A DNA stretch of 64,000 bases from positions 310,001 through 374,000 of the forward strand of contig NZ_JASJOU010000005.1 of the NCBI RefSeq assembly GCF_030068605.1, read 5' to 3'. The notes under the pieces were generated by a model, which was not told the DNA's origin, did no database searches, and saw only the letters and a program-made list of their open reading frames with translations. Below are positions 16,952 through 24,547 of this stretch, piece after piece. Positions within the stretch are counted from its first letter, which is position 1. Every line of letters begins with the position of its first letter. Both the position numbers and the translations under genes were made by a program. Source of the stretch: Xanthocytophaga agilis (GTDB lineage Bacteria > Bacteroidota > Bacteroidia > Cytophagales > 172606-1).

Positions 16952-17824
16952 TTAACGACTTGGAACACCGTTATTTCCACCTGCGGAAGAACGGTTCCCC
17001 CCAAACATCCAATGCAACCCTAACTGTACACCAACAAGTAAATTAGCTCTACGTCCAAACAAATCATTAATAGCTTGTTTAGCTGTTTTATCCTTCAATT
17101 CATTTACCAGATCTTCATTTCTCATATCTACAAAGCCATAGTTTGCCCGAACCTGTGTAGATAGATATAGATTATTCCCAAGATCAATATCAGCACCTAT
17201 CCCAAATGCAATCTGGACATCTGTTTTCTTAAATCTTTCTATCGCATTCTTAGCTTCTGTACTAAATATAGTTTGCTTGGTAGCTGGGTATTCATATGTC
17301 CCATCTGAATTTACTTTTACCGGTTCACCCGTATTTGGATCGGTAGGAGCATCTGCGCCTGGAGGTAACTGTAACGTTCCGGCTCTGTACTGATCATAGA
17401 TCTCTTTACCGTTTGTAAGTAATGATAATTGAGGACCAAACATAAAGTTGAAACGTGTACGGGCAGTGCCAGTACCAAAGGAACGTAACAACAGAGGTAA
17501 ATGAATGTAACTCAAATCTACATTTCGTTGTCCTATAACTTGTTTTGCCACATCTATAATTTCAAAAACCTGTCCTTGTTTTGAGAAGATAGACTCTAAT
17601 TGTAAGCCAAATCCTCTTCCAAAGTCTACTCCTGCCGTAAATCCAATAGGAGCAAAATTGTAGGTAGGTTTCGCACTATAACGAGGATCTTCGGATAATC
17701 CTTTGTCCAATACAAATGTTCCGTTATATGCACTGGTGAGCCCCAAATGTAATTTTGTCTGGGCATTTGTTTGGGTGAACCATCCTAAAACAATCAGGCT
17801 GGCAGAAACAAGTACTTTTTTCAT
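16952..17824 (-). CDS. PorT-family outer-membrane beta-barrel protein
   Basis: 290 residues with a signal peptide (MKKVLVSASLIVLGWFTQTNAQ). It then shows the GLTSAYNGTFVLD, FGRGFGLQLESIFSKQGQVFE, LSYIHLPLLLRSFG and FMFGPQLSLLTNGKE pattern of the outer-membrane beta-barrel domain (PorT-like) of Bacteroidota, ending in a strand with aromatic residues (GVQLGLHWMFGG) and a glycine/serine tail. A long insert at about residues 135-190 is rich in Pro, Asp and Thr. PorT itself supports type IX secretion; this member's role is unknown. A -7 box TATTTTTG is on the minus strand at 17887-17880. Confidence 0.85.
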   Translation of the reverse strand: MKKVLVSASLIVLGWFTQTNAQTKLHLGLTSAYNGTFVLDKGLSEDPRYSAKPTYNFAPIGFTAGVDFGRGFGLQLESIFSKQGQVFEIIDVAKQVIGQRNVDLSYIHLPLLLRSFGTGTARTRFNFMFGPQLSLLTNGKEIYDQYRAGTLQLPPGADAPTDPNTGEPVKVNSDGTYEYPATKQTIFSTEAKNAIERFKKTDVQIAFGIGADIDLGNNLYLSTQVRANYGFVDMRNEDLVNELKDKTAKQAINDLFGRRANLLVGVQLGLHWMFGGNRSSAGGNNGVPSR

Positions 17825-17879
17825 ACTAAACGCTGGCTATACGATGTAAAATTCAATTCAATAGTAAACTGTTTTACTA

Positions 17880-17887
17880 CAAAAATA
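17880..17887 (-). promoter_or_regulatory. -7 promoter element of the barrel gene
   Basis: Minus-strand TATTTTTG, a full TAnnTTTG match, 56 bases before the ATG. Confidence 0.5.
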
Positions 17888-18060
17888 CATCAATGTATAG
17901 CGTGATTACCAGCAAGAAATAGGATAAACCTTACTCTCAACCGAAAAGCAGTAAACCTGTATAATCTTTATCGATCTTTTCAACTTTAAGTACAATACCA
18001 GAAATCAACAAAAGTGATAAAATCTTCAAGAAAGATGTTTCTAAATCAAAAATATATATT

Positions 18061-18068
18061 TACCTTTG
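18061..18068 (+). promoter_or_regulatory. -7 promoter element of the yceD-rpmF-plsX cluster
   Basis: TACCTTTG, a full consensus match, 27 bases before the GTG start of the first gene. Confidence 0.6.
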
Positions 18069-18094
18069 CGGTTCTAATTTTTGGAGGGTGTCCC

Positions 18095-18637
18095 GTGAAA
18101 GATCTGAAAGACTTTGATATAGACATTATCGGCCTTAAAGATAAGGCCTATACATTTGATTTTAAGGGAAACAACAGTTTTTTCAAACTATTTGAAAATA
18201 GTCTGGTTGAGAATGGAGTATTTAAAGTGGAGTTGTACCTGGATAAGTCAGCAACAATGATTCAGCTGAACTTTCATATTACAGGTAGTATTGAGTTAAC
18301 GTGTGATCGTTCATTAGAACAATTTGACTATCCTCTAGATATAGAGGAAAAGCATATTCTGAAGTTTGGAGAGGATGATAAGGAACTCACAGATGAGATT
18401 GAAATTATTAATCGTCATACAGCAACCATAAATGTAGCTCAATATATTTATGAGTTTATAGTTTTGGCGATCCCAATGAAAAAGATCCATCCTAAATTTG
18501 CAGATCAGCAATATGAAGAAAATGAGGAAGGCTTGTTAGTTTATAGATCTAAAGAGGAGGAGGAAACTTCAGAAGAGAAGGACGAAGAAAATATAGATCC
18601 GCGTTGGGCAGCATTGCGAAAATTGAATAATAATTAA
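18095..18637 (+). CDS. yceD: DUF177 (YceD-like) protein
   Basis: 180 residues. YceD/DUF177 proteins lie next to rpmF across bacteria and are linked to 23S rRNA maturation. The usual beginning (M/V)KDLKDFDIDIIGLKDKAYTF is found here, with LTCDRSLEQFDYPL in the middle (the family's C-x-R-x-L block) and a charged tail ending DPRWAALRKL, also typical. The frame extends upstream to a GTG at 18014, but the -7 box TACCTTTG lies inside that extension, and a GGAGG precedes the GTG at 18095, so I start there. Confidence 0.88.
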   Translation: MKDLKDFDIDIIGLKDKAYTFDFKGNNSFFKLFENSLVENGVFKVELYLDKSATMIQLNFHITGSIELTCDRSLEQFDYPLDIEEKHILKFGEDDKELTDEIEIINRHTATINVAQYIYEFIVLAIPMKKIHPKFADQQYEENEEGLLVYRSKEEEETSEEKDEENIDPRWAALRKLNNN

Positions 18638-18730
18638 TACAATCAGGGTTTTCTCTTTATTAATTAAGAAGAAAAACTCTATAAAACAATTACCAAATCC
18701 TTTGTAAAAAACAATAAATTAAAATAGAAA

Positions 18731-18925
18731 ATGGCACATCCTAAACGAAAGATTTCCAAAACCCGTCGGGACAAACGTCGTACGCATGACGTAGCTACAC
18801 CTAAAGCTATCTCTATCTGCCAATCGACAGAAACTCCTCACATACGTCATCGTGCATACGTTGTAAACGGAGATCTATACTATAATGGCAAAGTAGTTAT
18901 TGAAAACTACACTGCTATTGCTTAA
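18731..18925 (+). CDS. rpmF: 50S ribosomal protein L32
   Basis: 64 residues beginning MAHPKRKISKTRRDKRRTHD, the invariant L32 N-terminus. The family often carries four zinc-binding Cys; here one Cys is visible (SICQST) and the later pair is replaced, as in the zinc-free C- form. It lies between yceD and plsX, the order seen in many bacteria. Confidence 0.95.
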   Translation: MAHPKRKISKTRRDKRRTHDVATPKAISICQSTETPHIRHRAYVVNGDLYYNGKVVIENYTAIA

Positions 18926-18964
18926 TACACAGAATTGTTGTATTGTTGAGCAAGCAAAATCAAT

Positions 18965-19032
18965 AGGCAAGTAGCAATAGGCAACACGCAGTTGAGTAAC
19001 TTTTATTGCTGATTGCCTATTGCTACTTGCCT
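18965..19032 (+). repeat. Perfect 20-bp inverted repeat in the rpmF-plsX spacer
   Basis: AGGCAAGTAGCAATAGGCAA (18965-18984) pairs perfectly with TTGCCTATTGCTACTTGCCT (19013-19032), 28-nt loop. It lies 33 bases before the plsX ATG. Confidence 0.85.
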
Positions 19033-19065
19033 GTTTTATTTTTCCACCAGCCACTAAACGCCTAC

Positions 19066-20016
19066 ATGAAAATTGCGATAGACGCAATGGGAGGTGATTT
19101 TGCCCCCGAAGCTATTGTCGAAGGTACATTATTAGCCGGTGAAGCCTTGCCCGCCGATGTTGAGTTAATTCTGGTAGGTCAGGAAGATGTAATTCAAGCT
19201 CTTTTACATGTGCCTGCCTTTTCTACTTCTGTTGTTGAAGTAATACATGCGCCTGAAATAATTGCTATGGCCGAACATCCGACCAAAGCACTTACTCAGA
19301 AAACACGATCTAGTATTGCCATTGGCTTTCATCTTTTGAAAGAAGGCAAGGTAGACGCATTTTGTAGCGCGGGTAATACAGGGGCAATGATGGTGGGATC
19401 TATGTTTAGCGTAAAGCCACTCGAAGGTATACTACGTCCTACTATAGCATCTTTTTATCCAAAACAGGATGGAGGACATGGTGTAATACTGGATGTTGGA
19501 GCCAATGCAGATTGTAAGCCTGAAGTGCTGGATCAATTTGCTGAACTGGGTAGTGTGTATGCTAAAAGTGTGTTAAACATTGCTAACCCTCGTGTAGGGC
19601 TGGTTAACATAGGAGAGGAAGAACAAAAAGGAAACCTGATCTCACAACAGGCTCATCAACTTCTTAAAGTAAATAAGAAGATTAACTTTATCGGCAATAT
19701 TGAAGGACGGGATTTGTTTACAGACAAAGCAGATGTCCTAATATGTGATGGTTTTACCGGAAACATTATTCTTAAGATGTCAGAATCATTTTATGACATA
19801 TTCCATCGCCGTGGAATTGAAGATTCCTTCTTAAGTGAATTCAATTATGAAGCGATTGGAGGAAGTCCGATTCTGGGAGTAAACGGAAATGTTGTTATTG
19901 GACACGGAATCTCATCCCCTCTTGCCGTGAAAAACATGATTTCACTTGCAGTTAAAATGGTGGAATCAAAAGTTCTTACAAAGATTAAACAAGCCTTGGA
20001 AAATAAATCTGTTTAA
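19066..20016 (+). CDS. plsX: Phosphate acyltransferase PlsX
   Basis: Makes acyl-phosphate from acyl-ACP, the first step towards phosphatidic acid in PlsX/PlsY organisms. 316 residues starting [20 protein letters not shown], the hallmark N-terminus. Further blocks are [40 protein letters not shown] and [15 protein letters not shown]. The frame extends upstream to 19006, but only the ATG at 19066 fits the family. It ends in a strong terminator before fabH. Confidence 0.97.
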   Translation: MKIAIDAMGGDFAPEAIVEGTLLAGEALPADVELILVGQEDVIQALLHVPAFSTSVVEVIHAPEIIAMAEHPTKALTQKTRSSIAIGFHLLKEGKVDAFCSAGNTGAMMVGSMFSVKPLEGILRPTIASFYPKQDGGHGVILDVGANADCKPEVLDQFAELGSVYAKSVLNIANPRVGLVNIGEEEQKGNLISQQAHQLLKVNKKINFIGNIEGRDLFTDKADVLICDGFTGNIILKMSESFYDIFHRRGIEDSFLSEFNYEAIGGSPILGVNGNVVIGHGISSPLAVKNMISLAVKMVESKVLTKIKQALENKSV

Positions 20017-20065
20017 ACTGGCTCAAAAAAACTGGTACTCTCCATGCTTTTGAGCCAGTTTTTCT
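20015..20065 (+). terminator. Terminator after plsX
   Basis: AAACTGGCTCAAAA (20015-20028) pairs with TTTTGAGCCAGTTT (20048-20061), then TTCTTTT. fabH may therefore need its own promoter or read-through. Confidence 0.8.
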
Positions 20066-20087
20066 TTTATATACATACTATTTTACT

Positions 20088-20169
20088 AAAAGGTTAAAAG
20101 TTAGAATAAGAGTAATAAAGGCACTAAATTCATTTTTGTGTTCTTATCTCATCTAACTTTTATCCTTTT
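20088..20169 (+). repeat. Imperfect long inverted repeat in the plsX-fabH spacer
   Basis: AAAAGGTTAAAAGTTAGA (from 20088) pairs with TCTAACTTTTATCCTTTT (20152-20169), with ATAAG/CTTAT continuing after a bulge. The right arm ends 25 bases before the fabH ATG. Confidence 0.65.
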
Positions 20170-20194
20170 CTCTATTCAATTTTAACTCATTCGA

Positions 20195-21205
20195 ATGACC
20201 GCCATTAAAGCTGTAATTACAGGTATCCATGGGTACGTACCTGACTATGTGTTGACCAATGCAGAACTGGAAAAGATGGTAGACACTAATGATGAATGGA
20301 TCACTAGTCGCACAGGGATCAAGGAACGGAGAATTTTAAAAGGAGAAAATCAAGGCAGTTCACATATGGGGGCTAAGGCCGTAGAAGGACTACTAAAAAA
20401 GACAAATACAGATCCTCTGGATATTGATTTAATAATCTGTTGCACCACTACCCCTGACTTTGTTTTTCCAGCTACAGCTAACCTTATCTCTGATATGGTT
20501 GGGGCAAAAAAAGCATTTAGCTATGATGTGCAGGCTGCATGTTCAGGATTTTTATTCTCAATGGTGACAGCTTCTCAGTTTATTGAGACAGGACGTTACA
20601 AGAAGATTATTGTAGTAGGAGCGGATAAGATGTCATCTATTGTTGATTATCAGGATCGTACTACCTGTATTATTTTTGGTGATGGAGCTGGCGCCGTACT
20701 AATAGAACCTTCTACAGATCCTAGTTATGGTTTGCAGGATTTTGTACTCAAAACAGATGGATCTGGAGTGGAATATCTGGTTCAAAAATCAGGTGGAAGC
20801 CGTCGTCCACCCAGCATTGAAACAGTAACGAATCGGGAGCACTTTATTCATCAGGAAGGAGCTACGGTATTTAAGTTTGCTGTAAAAAATATGGCTGATG
20901 TTGCGGCAGAAGTAATGGAGCGTAATCATTTAACATCTGACGATATTGCTTGGTTATGTCCACATCAGGCAAACTTACGAATTATCAGCGCTACATCTCA
21001 ACGCATGGGAATTGGGGAAGATAAAGTAATGATCAATATCCACAAGTATGGTAATACGACAGATGCTACATTACCATTGGCTTTATGGGATTATGAGCAT
21101 CTTTTAAAGAAAGGTGATAATATTATTTTTGCAGCATTTGGGGGTGGTTTTACTTGGGGTGCCGCATATATGAAATGGGCGTATGACGGAAGTAAATTCG
21201 CTTAA
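20195..21205 (+). CDS. fabH: 3-oxoacyl-ACP synthase III
   Basis: Condenses acetyl-CoA (or a branched starter) with malonyl-ACP to begin fatty acid synthesis. 336 residues. The catalytic triad is Cys116 (in QAACSGFL), His257 (in CPHQAN) and Asn287 (in KYGNTTD). The N-terminal WITSRTGIKERR and FGDGAGAVLIEP are also typical. It starts MTAIKAVITGIHGYVPD. It sits between plsX and accB, so carboxylation, initiation and acyl transfer are clustered. Starter preference cannot be read. Confidence 0.97.
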   Translation: MTAIKAVITGIHGYVPDYVLTNAELEKMVDTNDEWITSRTGIKERRILKGENQGSSHMGAKAVEGLLKKTNTDPLDIDLIICCTTTPDFVFPATANLISDMVGAKKAFSYDVQAACSGFLFSMVTASQFIETGRYKKIIVVGADKMSSIVDYQDRTTCIIFGDGAGAVLIEPSTDPSYGLQDFVLKTDGSGVEYLVQKSGGSRRPPSIETVTNREHFIHQEGATVFKFAVKNMADVAAEVMERNHLTSDDIAWLCPHQANLRIISATSQRMGIGEDKVMINIHKYGNTTDATLPLALWDYEHLLKKGDNIIFAAFGGGFTWGAAYMKWAYDGSKFA

Positions 21206-21313
21206 TGTATTTGTTCAGGCTTAATTTTCTATAGAGATAATTTCCTGATGAATAACTATCTGTGCAAACTGGCACACTAACCAGATATAACACGACAAAC
21301 GTAAAATAGAAAC

Positions 21314-21805
21314 ATGAAAGCAAAAGAAATCCAAGATCTTATTGACTTTATTGCCAAATCCGGACTTGACGAGGTAAATATTGAAACAGAAAGCTTTAAA
21401 TTAAATGTAAAACGTAGCAGTAGTCTTGTAACCAAGGCAATTGAAACAACCTCTCAGCAAATATTTGCTCCTGTTGCAACTCCAATTGCTCCTGTTGTTC
21501 AGACTGTAGCTACTCAGCCTGTAGTATCTATACCTGCAGCGGAACCTGTAGCTGCATCAAGCAATACTGTTATTGTTCGTTCTCCTATGATCGGAACATT
21601 CTACCGTTCATCTAATCCTGAAACACCTGCTTTTGTAGAAGTTGGGGCAGAAGTCAAAAAGGGTCAGGTAGTTTGCATTATTGAAGCAATGAAGCTGTTC
21701 AATGAGATCGAGAGTGAAGTATCAGGTCGTATTGTAAAAGTATTGGTAGAAAATGCTACTCCTGTTGAATATGATCAGCCTCTATTTATTGTAGAGCCAA
21801 ACTAA
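21314..21805 (+). CDS. accB: Biotin carboxyl carrier protein of acetyl-CoA carboxylase
   Basis: 163 residues: a short N-terminal region ([20 protein letters not shown]), a Pro/Ala/Val-rich linker (about 50-85) and the biotinyl domain with EAMKLF, biotinylated at Lys127. [18 protein letters not shown] is also diagnostic. It carries carboxybiotin from AccC to AccA/AccD. Confidence 0.96.
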   Translation: MKAKEIQDLIDFIAKSGLDEVNIETESFKLNVKRSSSLVTKAIETTSQQIFAPVATPIAPVVQTVATQPVVSIPAAEPVAASSNTVIVRSPMIGTFYRSSNPETPAFVEVGAEVKKGQVVCIIEAMKLFNEIESEVSGRIVKVLVENATPVEYDQPLFIVEPN

Positions 21806-21827
21806 TTTACTGAATGTGTAAATGAGC

Positions 21828-21900
21828 AATTGAGTAGTTGAATAAATAAGCTTTACAAGATCTGACTTCGTCAGTAGATAGCTTGTTTATTCACTCAATT
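21828..21900 (+). repeat. Imperfect inverted repeat in the accB-accC spacer
   Basis: AATTGAGTAGTTGAATAAAT (from 21828, on to AAGC at 21851) pairs with GCTTGTTTATTCACTCAATT (21881-21900) with a 4-nt bulge. A small CTGAC/GTCAG hairpin sits in the loop. The right arm ends 39 bases before the accC ATG. Confidence 0.65.
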
Positions 21901-21939
21901 ATACTCTTACTTCCTTACCCATTTCTCATCTATTGTTAT

Positions 21940-23283
21940 ATGTTTAAAAAAATATTAATTGCCAATCGCGGTGAGATTGCATTACGTGTTATTCGTACGT
22001 GCCGCGAGATGGGGATCAAAACAGTTGCCGTTTACTCTACAGCAGATAAAGATAGCCTACACGTTCGCTTTGCAGATGAAGCTGTATGTATCGGTCCTCC
22101 TCCCAGCCGACAATCCTATCTGAATATACCCAATATTATTGCAGCTGCCGAAATTACAAATGCAGATGCAATTCACCCTGGATACGGTTTTTTATCTGAA
22201 AATGCAGATTTTTCCCGTATTTGTCAGGAATACAATATTAAGTTCATAGGACCATCACCAGAGATGATTGAATCAATGGGTGATAAATCATCTGCCAAAG
22301 CAACTATGAAAGCTGCCGGAGTACCTACTATTCCAGGTTCTGATGGTTTATTAGGTTCTCTTGAAGAAGGAAAAGAGCTGGCTAAGGCAATCAAATATCC
22401 GGTTATTATCAAAGCAACTGCTGGTGGCGGTGGAAAAGGGATGCGAATCATTCGTGATGAAGATGGATTTGAGAAAGCATGGAATGATGCAAAAATGGAA
22501 GCAGGAGCCTCTTTTGGAAACGATGGTCTCTATATGGAGAAATATATTGAGGAGCCTCGCCATATAGAGATTCAGGTGGTAGGAGATCAATATGGTAAGG
22601 TATGTCACCTGTCAGAAAGAGATTGTTCGATTCAGCGCCGTCATCAGAAGTTGGTGGAAGAAACGCCCTCACCAATTATTACACCTGAATTACGCCGTAA
22701 AATGGGCGAAGCAGCGATCAAAGGTGCTAGTGCCATTAACTATGAAGGTGCTGGTACTATAGAGTTTCTGGTAGACAAACATGGTGATTTCTACTTTATG
22801 GAAATGAATACCCGTATTCAGGTAGAGCATCCTATTACAGAAGAAGTAACAGATTTTGATTTGATTAAAGAGCAAATTAAGGTGGCTGCAGGTGTACCTA
22901 TTTCTGGTAATAACTATGAGCCTAACTTGCATGCCATTGAGTGCCGTATCAATGCGGAAGATCCCGCTAATGGTTTCCGCCCAAGCCCAGGTAAAATTCT
23001 GAATCTACACCTGCCGGGAGGACATGGAGTACGTGTAGATAGTCATGTATATGCAGGCTATACAATACCTCCAAATTATGACTCTATGATTGCTAAATTG
23101 ATCGTAAGTGCTCAGACTCGTGAAGAGGCTATTGTACGGATGAAACGTGCCTTACAGGAATTCGTTATTGAAGGTATCAAAACAACTATTCCATTCCACA
23201 TCCGACTGATGGATGATGAAGGATTTAGAACTGGTAAGTTCACAACTTCTTATCTGGAGACTTTTGACTTTAAAGGATTATAA
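21940..23283 (+). CDS. accC: Acetyl-CoA carboxylase, biotin carboxylase subunit
   Basis: ATP-dependent carboxylation of biotin on AccB. 447 residues starting [25 protein letters not shown]. The ATP-grasp core has [28 protein letters not shown] and [18 protein letters not shown] (catalytic Glu and Arg); RPSPGKI and YDSMIAKLI complete the C-terminal domain. The frame extends upstream to a TTG at 21883, but the family start is the ATG at 21940, after the inverted repeat. Last gene of the lipid cluster, with a perfect terminator. Confidence 0.97.
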   Translation: MFKKILIANRGEIALRVIRTCREMGIKTVAVYSTADKDSLHVRFADEAVCIGPPPSRQSYLNIPNIIAAAEITNADAIHPGYGFLSENADFSRICQEYNIKFIGPSPEMIESMGDKSSAKATMKAAGVPTIPGSDGLLGSLEEGKELAKAIKYPVIIKATAGGGGKGMRIIRDEDGFEKAWNDAKMEAGASFGNDGLYMEKYIEEPRHIEIQVVGDQYGKVCHLSERDCSIQRRHQKLVEETPSPIITPELRRKMGEAAIKGASAINYEGAGTIEFLVDKHGDFYFMEMNTRIQVEHPITEEVTDFDLIKEQIKVAAGVPISGNNYEPNLHAIECRINAEDPANGFRPSPGKILNLHLPGGHGVRVDSHVYAGYTIPPNYDSMIAKLIVSAQTREEAIVRMKRALQEFVIEGIKTTIPFHIRLMDDEGFRTGKFTTSYLETFDFKGL

Positions 23284-23296
23284 TAGATAAAATTCT

Positions 23297-23344
23297 TTAC
23301 ATAAAAAGAGCCCTATTCAACAGAGTGGGGCTCTTTTTATGTAA
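23297..23344 (+). terminator. Terminator after accC
   Basis: Perfect 17-bp stem TTACATAAAAAGAGCCC (23297-23313) with GGGCTCTTTTTATGTAA (23328-23344). Confidence 0.88.
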
Positions 23345-23908
23345 GAGGTAAACTCTTTTAAAAACTTTTTGCAGAAAGCTTATGTAAGATTTATAGATAA
23401 AAGCATACAATACTGCTTCGCCTACTTCGTCCATACTGCGGTGATCAAAGATAAAACAGGGCACAAATCCATTTATAAATCAAAAGAATAATTGAAGTCA
23501 TCTCTAAAGGCATAAAAAAAATACATTAAAGGCTCTTCTAAATGTAGTTTATATAACTTTTCCAGATATAAGTAGTCTATTTAAACTATAGTACATATTG
23601 TGCACCAATTCATTTATGACTTTTTCACTAAATGATTAAGCAGATATTATATTTAAAAATATAACTTTTTTAATATCTCACGTCCTGCACATTACTCCTG
23701 TAATATAATACTTAAGAAAATACATGCACTTGTAGTATATCAATTGCAAATCAACTATAGATACAAGTGATTCTAGCGAACTTAGCATAGGCAGAAATAC
23801 AGGCTTAACGAGTAAGAAAATGTATTTTTATACATAAACCTTTAGCTAGGCTTCTACGTAAGACCCTCTATATAAGCCACATTGTCAAGCATATAAATCT
23901 GATCCAGC
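23345..23908. other. Intergenic region, no gene seen
   Basis: A 564-bp AT-rich gap with no coding frame of note, no tRNA and no palindrome array. It holds the promoter of the next gene at most. Confidence 0.5.
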
Positions 23909-24481
23909 ATGAAGATCTTTACATCAACAGTAGTAATGTTATTTTGTGTAGTATCTGTGTGGGCTCAATTGCCTAAAGTAAGATATACTGATACACTTGC
24001 CTATAATGCACGTCTGACACCCGATGCAGCGGTAACCAATGCATGGAATTGGTTTGATAATCATACTAAGCATCCTGTTGATGCACAAGAGGCAAAGATG
24101 CGTAACGAACAAGGTATCTTCAAAGGAGTTGGAGCATTTCAATATGTCAGTAAAGTTACCTCTGGTAATGAATACTCAAAAGGTACTATTTTTTATGTAG
24201 TTGCACTTCGTATTCATGAAGGAGATAAACAATATAGTTATGAAATTACCAATTTTACTCACCAGGCACGTGTTTCTTTAAACGCACTTACAACTGCTGA
24301 TAAATATCCATATCGTGTAGAGGGAGATAAGATGTGGCACAATATGGTTTGGAAAGATATTAAACAGCAAGTAGATCAACATGCGAAGGAGTTGGTAGAG
24401 AGTTTGAATGCAGCCATGCTGGCACCTTCTGTAGTAACACAAGCAAAGAAAGGCCCTGTAGTAATTGTGGTTAACAACTAA
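23909..24481 (+). CDS. Secreted DUF4468-like protein
   Basis: 190 residues with a signal peptide (MKIFTSTVVMLFCVVSVWAQ). The body (LAYNARLTPDAAVTNAWNWFDNH, IFKGVGAFQYVSK, GTIFYVVALRIHEGDKQYSYEITNF) matches the layout of DUF4468 proteins with a TBP-like fold in Bacteroidota: a short helix, a hydrophobic sheet and a later helix rich in charged residues. They are thought to be periplasmic or surface exposed; function unknown. It is convergent with the rhamnosidase. Confidence 0.75.
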   Translation: MKIFTSTVVMLFCVVSVWAQLPKVRYTDTLAYNARLTPDAAVTNAWNWFDNHTKHPVDAQEAKMRNEQGIFKGVGAFQYVSKVTSGNEYSKGTIFYVVALRIHEGDKQYSYEITNFTHQARVSLNALTTADKYPYRVEGDKMWHNMVWKDIKQQVDQHAKELVESLNAAMLAPSVVTQAKKGPVVIVVNN

Positions 24482-24497
24482 GAATATACACCTCGCA

Positions 24498-24534
24498 AAA
24501 AAATAGCCCATATTCTGAATATGGGCTATTTTTT
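24498..24534. terminator. Bidirectional terminator between the DUF4468 and rhamnosidase genes
   Basis: AAAAAATAGCCCATATTC and GAATATGGGCTATTTTTT form a nearly perfect stem between convergent genes. Confidence 0.85.
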
Positions 24535-24547
24535 GTAATGCTCTTTT

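Noticed and set aside
23345-23908. Possible tRNA or small RNA gene in the gap after accC
   Set aside because: No T-loop GGTTCGAATCC-like block or cloverleaf pairing was found, and no promoter-terminator pair.
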